Part shown: piece by piece, positions 6,341 through 14,920 of the stretch
Layout of the letters: each line of letters starts with the position of its first letter
Numbering within the stretch: position 1 is the first letter of the stretch
Origin: JBGTLW01 sp041743835
GTDB lineage: Bacteria; Planctomycetota; Phycisphaerae; Phycisphaerales; Phycisphaeraceae
Reading direction: 5' to 3'
NCBI GenBank assembly: GCA_041743835.1
Contig: JBGTLW010000132.1
Span: 1 to 21,224 of the forward strand
Length of the DNA stretch: 21,224 bases
Made by a program: the position numbers and the translations under genes
Notes under the pieces: generated by a model
What the model saw: only the letters and a program-made list of their open reading frames with translations
The model's database searches: none
What the model was told of the DNA's origin: nothing

Positions 6341-8464
6341 CTACTGGCCCTGAAGAAGCAGGGGTACTCTCACAAACACAAGAGGGGATTCATCAGTTGG
6401 TGGGGCCTGAGGTTCAAGGATGGTGGTTGCGCATCGGAAATTCTTAAGCGCGCATCCAGCACGAATTGAAAAAGCAATACTGTATCGCAGCAAATCATCA
6501 TCTCCGGACTGACGTATGTCATATCGCAAATCTACTGCGCCTGGATAGACGAAGTGGCGTGCAATCGGCACGACCCGCCCGGTGGCCTGCCTCGAGAGAG
6601 GACTTCGTTGCTTAGAGACATCCGATTCGCTGTTGTCGATCAGCACGCTAAGCGTGTGTGCTGCGCCGTGGTAAGCGCTACTAGATGAGACGCGTCCGGC
6701 AGCAGTGCGAGCAGTCTCGTGATCACTCCGATTGTAGGCCGCGACGGCCATACTTAACCAAGCACGATTAGCGTAGGGTGTGCCGGGCAGGCCCCGAGCC
6801 ACGTCGCTGTACCGTCGAAGAGCCTCGTTAAATGGCTCCTCGCCGCTCTGTCCTGCAAGGATGTTGGCGGCCATAATTTGAGCCAAGGGTGTCAGCGGTG
6901 TCTTAGCGTACTGTGCATCAAACCGTCGCAGATCGTTAAGTGCAGTCGTGGTCTGTCCACGATGGTAGCTAACACAGGCACGGCCAAGAACAGCTGCAGC
7001 GCGATCCGCTTCATGCTGTGACGTATTTGTGGTGTTAGCAAGTACTGACTCAAATAACGGCCCTGCTGCGTCCACATCATCAACAGTCAAATAGAGAAAG
7101 GCTAAGTGCAGACGTACGGCCTGTTCACGGGACAAGCTGTTCCATGCAGTGGGAGGGATCAAAAACGCTCCGTTCCCGGCCTCGACTAACAGGCGATGAG
7201 GCACGTTACCGACGTTGAGGATGTGGCTTCCATATCGGTCGTTCAGTTCGAGGGTTCTCTCGAACCTGGCCATGGCATCCCGACGTTGACCCAGTTCATT
7301 GAGCACAAAGCCATGCAGCAGATTCGTTCGAACTTCAAGTTCCTGCATGTACCAAGTGCTGGTCAAGCGATTGAGGACCGTGGCCGGACCGGCGTGATTG
7401 CGATGGTAATTGCCGAAGTTGTCGCGGCTGGTGTAGTTGTCGGGTGGCGGGAACTGGGCCAGCACCGCTTGAATCGATGCAACAGAGACGGGAGGGGCTC
7501 TCCTGACGACTTCCTCATGCCAGCCCAGTGTTTCGGCAAGTAACTTCTCTGCAGCCTGAAGTTGACCGCGCGTCGTGGCATGAAGGATCTGGAGCCGAGC
7601 CAGCTTAAGCATAGCCTCACCGCGATACAAGCCATAGGGCTCTTCGTCAATGAAGGACCTGTACAGCGCTGCGGCATCTGTAGGCCTGCCAATCTCCAAA
7701 ATACAATCGGCGGTATAACACGTAGCAGCTTCCCGTAGGATGCCGCCCTGAACCTGCCGGAAAAACTCGATAGCTTTCTCATAGTCGCCACGCGCCTGAG
7801 CGAACCGACCCTGTCGATAATGAAAATAATCATCACCAAACTGAAGGATCAGCAACTGCGCCTCGGCGCGCGCCTTGAGCTCACGGGACTGCACCATCAG
7901 ATAGCGCAGCTCGGATGCATCTGGATATTGGTAGAGATCTAATCGGGCAATGTCGCGGATAATGCCATCGCAACGCCGTATGCAATTGTCGTACGCTTCG
8001 CGTTCAAAGTCAATCAATGCAAGCTGATAGTTCGACTCCTGCTTAATCCTGGGATCTAACTCATTGCGCAATCGAACAAACTCTGACACGCTCGAAGCAG
8101 CAGCTTGCTCATCACTACCGACACGATTCTGGATCGCAGCTTCCAGTCGTGCATAAGGATGTGAGGCGACTTCAGGAGCAAGCTGCGCCAACGTTGTTTT
8201 AGCTCGGTCTCTATCACCGTTCAAGCGATGAATGCGAGCTAAATCGACTGCTAAGACCCAACGATGCTCACCCTCGATCAGTCCGGTGCTCAGTAGGCTG
8301 CGCAGTCCTTGCTCGGCTCGATCCAATTCGCCACGATGAAGCCAAGTACGATAGGCATAGTGTTCACGCTCTTGATCTGCACTTATGGCTGTACCATAAC
8401 CACATTGAATCAACACAGCTGCAACAGCCAATGCGAACCCTCGTGGTGGGCGATAATGCATCAT
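6341..8464 (-). CDS. Exported TPR-repeat protein (TPR-1)
   Basis: The product is 707 residues with an N-terminal signal peptide (hydrophobic 10-24, likely cut after TAISA at 29), so it is exported. Residues 35-330 and 375-610 are helical repeats with TPR character, for example GDYEKAIEFFRQV (226-238) and LGQRRDAMARFERTLELN (391-408). The last 80 or so residues turn beta-rich. It is a paralogue of TPR-2: shared landmarks are GLYRGE (278 here, 110 there) and GAFLIxPxAW (432 here, 244 there), and the C-terminal beta segment also aligns. TPR-1 has about 180 extra N-terminal residues. It is the last gene of the cluster; its ATG overlaps the stop of RHS-1 as ATGA, with GGAGG upstream, so translation is probably coupled. 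TPR arrays usually hold other proteins; the partner is unknown, the RHS protein being the obvious candidate. Confidence 0.8.
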   Translation of the reverse strand: MMHYRPPRGFALAVAAVLIQCGYGTAISADQEREHYAYRTWLHRGELDRAEQGLRSLLSTGLIEGEHRWVLAVDLARIHRLNGDRDRAKTTLAQLAPEVASHPYARLEAAIQNRVGSDEQAAASSVSEFVRLRNELDPRIKQESNYQLALIDFEREAYDNCIRRCDGIIRDIARLDLYQYPDASELRYLMVQSRELKARAEAQLLILQFGDDYFHYRQGRFAQARGDYEKAIEFFRQVQGGILREAATCYTADCILEIGRPTDAAALYRSFIDEEPYGLYRGEAMLKLARLQILHATTRGQLQAAEKLLAETLGWHEEVVRRAPPVSVASIQAVLAQFPPPDNYTSRDNFGNYHRNHAGPATVLNRLTSTWYMQELEVRTNLLHGFVLNELGQRRDAMARFERTLELNDRYGSHILNVGNVPHRLLVEAGNGAFLIPPTAWNSLSREQAVRLHLAFLYLTVDDVDAAGPLFESVLANTTNTSQHEADRAAAVLGRACVSYHRGQTTTALNDLRRFDAQYAKTPLTPLAQIMAANILAGQSGEEPFNEALRRYSDVARGLPGTPYANRAWLSMAVAAYNRSDHETARTAAGRVSSSSAYHGAAHTLSVLIDNSESDVSKQRSPLSRQATGRVVPIARHFVYPGAVDLRYDIRQSGDDDLLRYSIAFSIRAGCALKNFRCATTILEPQAPPTDESPLVFVRVPLLLQGQ

Positions 8465-10644
8465 GGAGACACCTCCGGTGTATTATTGATCGGTGCGACT
8501 TGCCGATTCCCCGAATTGTGGTAACTGTAATTCACGGCATCCTGGTGAGTACCGCGAATGGCGATCATGCGATTTCGAGCGTCATACGTGAATTTGGACC
8601 ACGTGCCATCGGGATAGTCGGTGCGAATCAAACGACCCAGATCGTCATACTCATTGCGTAACGGTGGGTTACCTGTGACCCGCTCAGAGAGCAATTTGCC
8701 TTGGGCATTAAACACCTTCTCGGTCCATCGCATCTCATCGGTATCACGATATCGGTGCGTGGCGATCCGACCACTGGGATGATAGGTCCAGCTTTCAAAG
8801 CGGCGTTTGGGATCTTGCTTGTGAGAAATCCGTCCTCCGTCATCATAACGATAGAGAATGCGGTTTCCGTCCATATCGATGATAGCGTGCAAACGACCGG
8901 CAGGGTTATACGCGATCTGCGTAGCACCTTCCGGCTTAGCGATAGTGACCAGGCGACCACGGTCATCGCGTAAGAATGTAGTTGCTTTTTCGTTGACGGT
9001 TAAGCTCTCAGCCAGCACTTTCTTGGCTGCGGGCTCAAGCATTGTCACGGTCTCCAGGTCGCCAAACCGATTGAAACTCCAGCGAGCGCCGGTGCCGTCA
9101 TGCCGATAAACCCCGACGATCCGGCCCCAATCGTCCATGTCAAATTCATGCCGCATGTCATGATGCTCCGTCGCTACTGGAAAACCGCATTGCATTGCGT
9201 ACTCATATCGCGATTCACGACCCTGGGGGTCGATGCGAAGCAACAACCGACCATGATCGTCATAATCGTGGAGCGTTTCCTGCCCGAGTTGGTCAATCTG
9301 GCTTATCGGTTGGCCAAATGAGTTGAAAGTAGAGATGCGAGTGCGCCCGTCGGATTCAACGACCCGTGTCTGGTTGCCGTCACTATCATGCTCGGTTACT
9401 CGCGTGAGACCTGTAGGTTCAACGGAAGTTTCCGGTAAGCCGCGCCGGTCCACCTGAATATTAGTATGACGATTGGCGCTGCCATGCGATCGACCGACCA
9501 CGCTCCATCGATTGTTCACCTGGGTCATGCGGATCGCGTTAGCAACTTCATTGTCTGATATGGATTGCCCCTTGCGACCATAATGATCGTGGATAAACCA
9601 CTCCTTTTGTCGCGGGCGTGCTTCGTGGCGACGTTCCAAGTAAGTGCCATCACCCTCATTAGTGATCCTAGCCCGGTAAACCACCTTATCCATATTGGCT
9701 TCGGTAGATTGCTCAATCTGATAATCAAGCTTGAACACACGGCCGTACGGATCGGTGTATTGGGTGATGCGGCCCTCTGCATCACGCTCATAGATATAAC
9801 TGAGTGCCGGGATACGCTGCGGGCTACGATGCGAAGGTCGGGTTGACGAAATCGAAGCTGCGGGAGGACCGGGATCGAACCCTTCTTCATCACGAAAGAT
9901 ATCGATACGTGTTATGTATCCGGATGAACCACGGTATATTTCCGCACGCTGACCAAACGGTGTCTGGATGCGGACAGGCCGCCCGGACTCATAGTCGATC
10001 GTAGCCCGCTTACCGTTAGGGTACCTGATTGCCACGATGTGGTCGTTTAGATACTCCATGCGAGTGAATTTTCCGGGCCGCTTAATGTCCTCGATCATGG
10101 CTATTCGCCAAGAGTTGCCTTGGTCCGGCGTTTCGAAGTACCATCGACGATCAGCTGCACGGCTGACCACCAGATGCTCTCCAATCCGGGAAAGAGTGTG
10201 GCGCGGATCGCTGGTCGAACGGAGTGGCTCTACCGAGTCCGGGTTGAACTTCTCGCCGAACCTGATCTTGCGTGTGGCCATGAACACTACAGCACGATCT
10301 GGTTCTTCACGGTAACCAGAAGGGAGCACCGCATAGTACTCCTTCGGCGACCATTCATGAGAAGAACCCATGCTTATCCTCAAAACATGATCAGCCCAAT
10401 TTTGTGGACTCTGATCCAACTGTACAAAGTGGAAGATCCAGTTGCGCTCAGCCAGCCGCAGTTCGCCGACGGCATGAGTGTGCTTGAATGTGGACTCCAC
10501 ATCAGGTTCGCGAGGGAGTTGATACCCTGGAGGCAGCGCTTCCCAGGGTACATAGAAATCCGCATTGGCGCTAGCACACAATGCTGTACAACACCATACA
10601 CAACACATCATCCTCAAGCAGAGGTCCCACAGCCGGAATCTCAT
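8461..10644 (-). CDS. Exported RHS/YD-repeat protein (RHS-1)
   Basis: The product is 727 residues. A signal peptide ends at about residue 29 (CASANA, then DFY). Residues 30-190 form an N-terminal domain shared with RHS-2 (motif LDQSPQNWADHVLRI at 76-90). From about 200 to 710 there are RHS/YD repeats, for example YDDHGRLLLRIDPQGRESRY (461-480) and YDDLGRLIRTDYPDG (666-680). Such repeats wrap into a hollow beta shell in RHS and Tc toxins. The chain ends 40 residues after the last repeat without the RHS-associated core and without a variable C-terminal toxin. The start overlaps the stop of TPR-2 as ATGA (10644-10641), and the stop overlaps the start of TPR-1 in the same way. It is probably a secreted or surface scaffold; polymorphic-toxin activity is not supported. 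Confidence 0.85.
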   Translation of the reverse strand: MRFRLWDLCLRMMCCVWCCTALCASANADFYVPWEALPPGYQLPREPDVESTFKHTHAVGELRLAERNWIFHFVQLDQSPQNWADHVLRISMGSSHEWSPKEYYAVLPSGYREEPDRAVVFMATRKIRFGEKFNPDSVEPLRSTSDPRHTLSRIGEHLVVSRAADRRWYFETPDQGNSWRIAMIEDIKRPGKFTRMEYLNDHIVAIRYPNGKRATIDYESGRPVRIQTPFGQRAEIYRGSSGYITRIDIFRDEEGFDPGPPAASISSTRPSHRSPQRIPALSYIYERDAEGRITQYTDPYGRVFKLDYQIEQSTEANMDKVVYRARITNEGDGTYLERRHEARPRQKEWFIHDHYGRKGQSISDNEVANAIRMTQVNNRWSVVGRSHGSANRHTNIQVDRRGLPETSVEPTGLTRVTEHDSDGNQTRVVESDGRTRISTFNSFGQPISQIDQLGQETLHDYDDHGRLLLRIDPQGRESRYEYAMQCGFPVATEHHDMRHEFDMDDWGRIVGVYRHDGTGARWSFNRFGDLETVTMLEPAAKKVLAESLTVNEKATTFLRDDRGRLVTIAKPEGATQIAYNPAGRLHAIIDMDGNRILYRYDDGGRISHKQDPKRRFESWTYHPSGRIATHRYRDTDEMRWTEKVFNAQGKLLSERVTGNPPLRNEYDDLGRLIRTDYPDGTWSKFTYDARNRMIAIRGTHQDAVNYSYHNSGNRQVAPINNTPEVSP

Positions 10645-12236
10645 GGACGGCTCCCATAGTTAGTACGTGATAGAATCGGCACGCGGTAAAAGCTCATTCG
10701 GCCAACCAGGCCAGCCGGTGGACAAGGCTCCAATTCAGTGAGTTGTATGTGCAATGAGTCAACTTCGGTATGACCGCGGCTGCCATAGATGATGTGGCAA
10801 CGCAGCACCGTATTATCCGACTCTGCTAATACAGCACTGTTGAGTACCTCGACCGAGGCATGATTTGGCAATAAGACACGCTGCACAAGGACGCGGGTGT
10901 TGATCGGCTCTGGATCGCCGGGACGTCGGCGAACAGGAGTAGCGGCTGCGTCAGCGTGAGGATCGATTGCTGATAGGAGCAACAGGCTGTCAGCAATACG
11001 AATATACACGTCGGGAGCATTCCGATCGCGGAGTAGTCGCTGAGCTTCGTTGAAAATGACGCCATCACTATGATTTGCGGCGGCTACCGCCATAGCCAAC
11101 AACGACTTGTGAGCATACGCCGAATCGGCGTGTTGAGAAGAGACATCGCTATAGAGCTGAACTGCTCTACTTAAACTGCTCCGCGATCCGGCTAGATGAT
11201 TAGCCAGCACATAACGAGCCAGTGGCGTGACAGGTGTGCTGCGGAATTCTTCATTGAATCTAGCCAGAATGGCTTGACCGCGTTGCGCATCACCGAGTCG
11301 CAAGTAACAGATACCCGTTCCCAGTAGAGCCACAGACCATGCGTTGCTGTCTAGCCCACCATCGCCGGCTGCTGTGTTGACCACATCAAACAAAGGCATC
11401 GCTAGGTCGTGACGCTCAGCCACGATCAAAAAGAGAGCGAAGCGAAGTTTGGCCACGTGATCGCCACGCAGTTGCTTCCATGCTTCAGGCCCGATCAAGA
11501 AAGCCCCGGTGGCCGCGTCGGCTTGCACGCGGTATAGGCCAATTCCTACGGCATCTCGCGCACTAATATGGGGCGCGGCCCCGGTCTGGCTGTCGATATA
11601 CATTCTGAGCAAGGCAATACGTTGTCGTAGATGGTCCACGTACCAATCGGCGGTAAGTGGGTTGACGACCAGCCCCGGGATTGCAGACAGCGGTGAAACA
11701 TGTAATGGCGATGGCACAAGGATGGCTGGCCCGCTTTGCTCCTCGACCCGGGCCCGCAATTGCTTAATCTGGGCCGGCTGGACGACTAAGTTGCACCAGG
11801 CGATCGCCTCATCCAGCCATTGTCCTGCCTGATTCAAGTCTTCTGGCAGAGTGCTGCTTAGGCACTTGGCCATTGCTCGGCCGAGTAGCAACTCCCCGCG
11901 ATACAAGCCTGCCTCCACAAATGCCCTATTTGCAAGTGCGTCTCGATAAACTGCGTCTGCAGCATCCACTTCACCCTTGCTGACCAGACAATCTGCGATC
12001 AGAACAGCCTTAATCTCGGCAAGCAGCGGATCACCTATCTCTTTGGCAATCGTGATGGCCTGATCTAGCCGCCCTGCAACTTGGTGCTCGCTGGCAGCAG
12101 CGTACCGCTCAAGGTCGCTCAAGTAGTCAGCGTACGATGCTGTCGCTAAGCTGAGCAGCAACAGAGTGACTAATAAACCTGATATATGCGTGCGCAAGGT
12201 ACTTCCTAGTATTTTATACGTACAGTATGAACACAT
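10641..12236 (-). CDS. Exported TPR-repeat protein (TPR-2)
   Basis: The product is 531 residues. The signal peptide has hydrophobic core 19-32 and likely cleavage after ATASYA (36). Helical repeats with TPR/Sel1-like spacing run from about 45 to 400, followed by a beta-rich C-terminal segment of about 80 residues shared with TPR-1. The block TGAFLIGPEAWKQL (243-256) and the downstream TPVTPLA match TPR-1 closely (TPLTPLA there). It lacks the first roughly 180 residues of its paralogue. It ends in an ATGA overlap with RHS-1. Upstream there are 52 bp to the small membrane protein. The likely role is a periplasmic or surface adaptor for the RHS proteins, inferred from conserved adjacency only. 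Confidence 0.75.
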   Translation of the reverse strand: MCSYCTYKILGSTLRTHISGLLVTLLLLSLATASYADYLSDLERYAAASEHQVAGRLDQAITIAKEIGDPLLAEIKAVLIADCLVSKGEVDAADAVYRDALANRAFVEAGLYRGELLLGRAMAKCLSSTLPEDLNQAGQWLDEAIAWCNLVVQPAQIKQLRARVEEQSGPAILVPSPLHVSPLSAIPGLVVNPLTADWYVDHLRQRIALLRMYIDSQTGAAPHISARDAVGIGLYRVQADAATGAFLIGPEAWKQLRGDHVAKLRFALFLIVAERHDLAMPLFDVVNTAAGDGGLDSNAWSVALLGTGICYLRLGDAQRGQAILARFNEEFRSTPVTPLARYVLANHLAGSRSSLSRAVQLYSDVSSQHADSAYAHKSLLAMAVAAANHSDGVIFNEAQRLLRDRNAPDVYIRIADSLLLLSAIDPHADAAATPVRRRPGDPEPINTRVLVQRVLLPNHASVEVLNSAVLAESDNTVLRCHIIYGSRGHTEVDSLHIQLTELEPCPPAGLVGRMSFYRVPILSRTNYGSRP

Positions 12237-12288
12237 TTGGGTGCAGTGTCACTAAAGCTCAGATGCAATTGCGTAACATCACGTGGTA

Positions 12289-12591
12289 TTATTCAACAGT
12301 CCTTACTTCCAAAGGCTGGCGCACAGCAACAGGTATTGGGTGCTGCGACGGTTGATCAATCCGTACGTACAATGGATTAGTACGATCCAATTGTGATATT
12401 GCTATGCGGTCTCGAGAATTGACAACGTACACTTTCGTGGTCGAAGTAACGCGTACGGCCATATAGCATAGAAGCAGCAACACTGCCACTCGATAAAGAG
12501 CCGTCCAAAGCTGATCGCATGTTACCCCTAGATTCATCATGAGCTTACCTATGATTGAACGTGGCATTGCTGTCATAAAGATAGCCAACAC
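12289..12591 (-). CDS. Small single-pass membrane protein, unknown function
   Basis: The product is up to 100 residues; I do not recognise it. One hydrophobic helix (about residues 33-46, ALYRVAVLLLLCYMAV) is followed by some 50 polar residues, so a single-pass anchor is likely. The longest frame begins at GTG 12591, one base after the stop codon of the upstream gene. ATG 12540 (MMNLG) is an alternative and has AGGT about seven bases before it. Tight packing with its neighbours supports it as a real gene of the cluster rather than chance. Confidence 0.5.
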   Translation of the reverse strand: MLAIFMTAMPRSIIGKLMMNLGVTCDQLWTALYRVAVLLLLCYMAVRVTSTTKVYVVNSRDRIAISQLDRTNPLYVRIDQPSQHPIPVAVRQPLEVRTVE

Positions 12592-12592
12592 T

Positions 12593-13549
12593 TCACTCGT
12601 CTGAAAGTAGGTTTTCCAGAGATTTCTGTGTTTGCGTAGTCATTTGAGAGTAGGTACTCAAGAACGCATTGATATTGTCACGCATTGGAGGATCGTGTTT
12701 CGCTAGTCGGAGTATATCGGTGTGTGATTGGGCAATCATAGCAGCACGCAAAAAATCGTTGATTGCACTAACTCCCCCAATACGGTGGATCGATGTGTAG
12801 AATTCGATTTCTTCCGCATCGGACAGTGGCACTTGCGCTCGCGCAGCACTAATAATGGAACGTGATATCACCCAAAACCGTATGCGCAGTTCTTCGTCAA
12901 CGTCTTGGTAGTAAATGACTTGAATGACATCATTCCAAGCCAATCCTAGCATATTTAGGGTTTCGGACGATGCCTTAACGTCAGATTCTGATAATATTGC
13001 TTCATATGTCGCCTGTGCGATAATCGAAGCAAACAATTGATTGAATGATGAATCTTCACACAATTTAAACCATGCAAATCGTCCTGGCGCTGCTTGCAAT
13101 GTTGTAATCAGTGAAGTATGCTCGTTTGTTGCCCAATAATAACAGAATGCGGCAGTGTTCCGGTCGGAAAGCAGAACCTCTGGATGATTTGCAATTAAAT
13201 GCAGACGCTCGATAGGCACATCATCTGGCAATTTCCCTTCGTTAGCGAGCATATAATAGAAACTGTATAGCGCCACGTAGGAATGGTCTGAAAGAATTGC
13301 CGCATCGTTTGGATCAAACTTGCCAACTGTTTGGTAGGTTTGTGATACCGATCGTTTGTAGGAATCGGGATCACGATTTATCAACTCATTCACTTTTTTA
13401 GTAACCGGGTAGCTGTCGACAAGTTTCGCATGGAATTCAGCATAGTTAAAGCGCCGGGTTGCTGCTTGTTGTTCAGCTAACCCAGTGCCATACATTAATA
13501 GTGTGCTTAGCACGAGAAAAACACTGCCTAGGACGATTCGGTACATCAT
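12593..13549 (-). CDS. Exported alpha-helical protein, unknown function
   Basis: From ATG 13549 the product is 318 residues. The signal peptide has hydrophobic core 5-22 and probable cleavage after TGLA (25). The rest is predicted mostly helical, without a repeat I can name. Start choice: a frame seven codons longer exists (13570), but ATG 13549 overlaps the stop of the upstream gene as ATGA and has GGAGG at 13560-13556. The coding sequence is visibly more AT-rich than the RHS genes, suggesting a different origin for this part of the cluster. No family is assigned. Confidence 0.65.
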   Translation of the reverse strand: MMYRIVLGSVFLVLSTLLMYGTGLAEQQAATRRFNYAEFHAKLVDSYPVTKKVNELINRDPDSYKRSVSQTYQTVGKFDPNDAAILSDHSYVALYSFYYMLANEGKLPDDVPIERLHLIANHPEVLLSDRNTAAFCYYWATNEHTSLITTLQAAPGRFAWFKLCEDSSFNQLFASIIAQATYEAILSESDVKASSETLNMLGLAWNDVIQVIYYQDVDEELRIRFWVISRSIISAARAQVPLSDAEEIEFYTSIHRIGGVSAINDFLRAAMIAQSHTDILRLAKHDPPMRDNINAFLSTYSQMTTQTQKSLENLLSDE

Positions 13550-14829
13550 GGTGTGCCTCCAGTACAACAAGCTTGCTGCTTAGCTGCATCTGCACCAGCA
13601 AGCCAAAGTCTCTGGCCTGTGTCCACTACGCTCGGATCGATATCACGCCACTCGGTATCTACTCCATGACCGTACATTTCTTGCCAACTGTGACGGTCAT
13701 CCATGATCTTCCAACCTGGTGTCCGCCACTGCCACCTAATGCGAATGCCACTCGTAGGACCAATCTGTATCGTATTTGTGACGCTATATGACGCACCAAT
13801 CTGAACAGTAACTCCGTAGACATCAAACGGTATAGACCCGTTTATTGTATACTCGTAGTCTTCTTGACTCGACTCGCCACAACTCACGTCTTGCCATAAC
13901 TCAAAATCAATTGTTTCACTGCCATAGAGTTTCCCTTTTTTCTTAACAAATCTTGGAACGGGAGCACCGTCAGGCTCTTCAAACGGGCCGGCATCATAGT
14001 GTTCCAAGGGTGCGGCAGGCCACGTAAAACTGGGAATGTGCGTTGATGTCCACTCGCCCGCTACATCAGTCAGTACGCTCAGAGTTCTTGTTACGTTTTG
14101 GCTACCGCCGGAGGCGATGTAGTCCCAATTGCCTGGATTTGTGGAAGACGTGGTAGACACATGACCTGCTGCATTAATCGCTGGAGCACCTGTTTCGCTA
14201 CTGAAGGACGGTGTTGGCGAGTGTGTGTGCCCCGGTGTTATACCAACTACAAAGACTGACCCCTGACCTCTACAGATTAGTTTTGGGTCAAACTTAGTGT
14301 CATTGGTAGTATCGAGTATCGCGTATACCACTGGCCCCGTATTTGCGCTTGCCGAACTTTCTCCCAGTATTGCCGTTGGCACAAACGCCGCGCTCTCGGT
14401 CGCGGATGTGTCGGGACAGTTATAGACAATCTTTCCATTCTGAACGGCGCCCAGTGAAGTGGTAACTGTGTTTTCATGCCCTGAAGGACTAGTTTCTATC
14501 GTCCACGTAACCTGCGAACCTTGCCATACACGATTGGTTGGATTATCGAAAGTGATACTTACCACCACAGGATCTTCTATGATTATATCACTTCCGGGGC
14601 ACGATTGCCCTGCTGCATGTTCATGCCCAGGCCCTCCGCCGGGACAATCAGTGTCGCCGCTTACGGCGTATACTGAGCGTGTCATTCCCTGTGAGAATGT
14701 TAACACCATCAAGGCCACGATCAACAACAGGACCATAATGGATCGAGTTGAGTTGGTATTTTGCAACAAGAGGTGAGATCCGCTGCATGGGGACGGGCTT
14801 GTGAAGTGTTTGGATTTTGTATCGATCAT
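13546..14829 (-). CDS. Exported beta-rich protein with His/Cys cluster
   Basis: The product is 427 residues. A polar N-terminal stretch of 31 residues precedes a hydrophobic export segment (32-46), with a likely signal cleavage near SVYA (55). Just after it lies Cys62, His69, His71 and Cys77, spaced C-x6-H-x-H-x5-C, which could bind a metal ion. A second PGHTHSP motif recurs later. Residues 88-150 look like an immunoglobulin-type beta domain (VVVSITFDN, then QVTWTIETS), and the remainder is beta-rich too. The C terminus ends in a vicinal CC pair (QQACCTGGTP). AGGAG precedes ATG 14829. It is translationally coupled to the helical exported protein downstream. I know no characterised homologue; a structural or adhesive role is only a guess. 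Confidence 0.65.
   Translation of the reverse strand: MIDTKSKHFTSPSPCSGSHLLLQNTNSTRSIMVLLLIVALMVLTFSQGMTRSVYAVSGDTDCPGGGPGHEHAAGQSCPGSDIIIEDPVVVSITFDNPTNRVWQGSQVTWTIETSPSGHENTVTTSLGAVQNGKIVYNCPDTSATESAAFVPTAILGESSASANTGPVVYAILDTTNDTKFDPKLICRGQGSVFVVGITPGHTHSPTPSFSSETGAPAINAAGHVSTTSSTNPGNWDYIASGGSQNVTRTLSVLTDVAGEWTSTHIPSFTWPAAPLEHYDAGPFEEPDGAPVPRFVKKKGKLYGSETIDFELWQDVSCGESSQEDYEYTINGSIPFDVYGVTVQIGASYSVTNTIQIGPTSGIRIRWQWRTPGWKIMDDRHSWQEMYGHGVDTEWRDIDPSVVDTGQRLWLAGADAAKQQACCTGGTP
13556..13560 (-). promoter_or_regulatory. Ribosome-binding site deciding the start at 13549
   Basis: GGAGG lies six bases before ATG 13549 and downstream of the alternative ATG at 13570. It therefore favours the shorter reading frame, which also gives a standard-length signal peptide. 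Confidence 0.6.
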
Positions 14830-14920
14830 TTTAATACTCCTAGCGGTGTCGAGGAACTAATCCCGACGATCAATGTGTTGGGCCGGGAACGGATTGACAG
14901 TGTGTGTTGACTCTGGTAAT

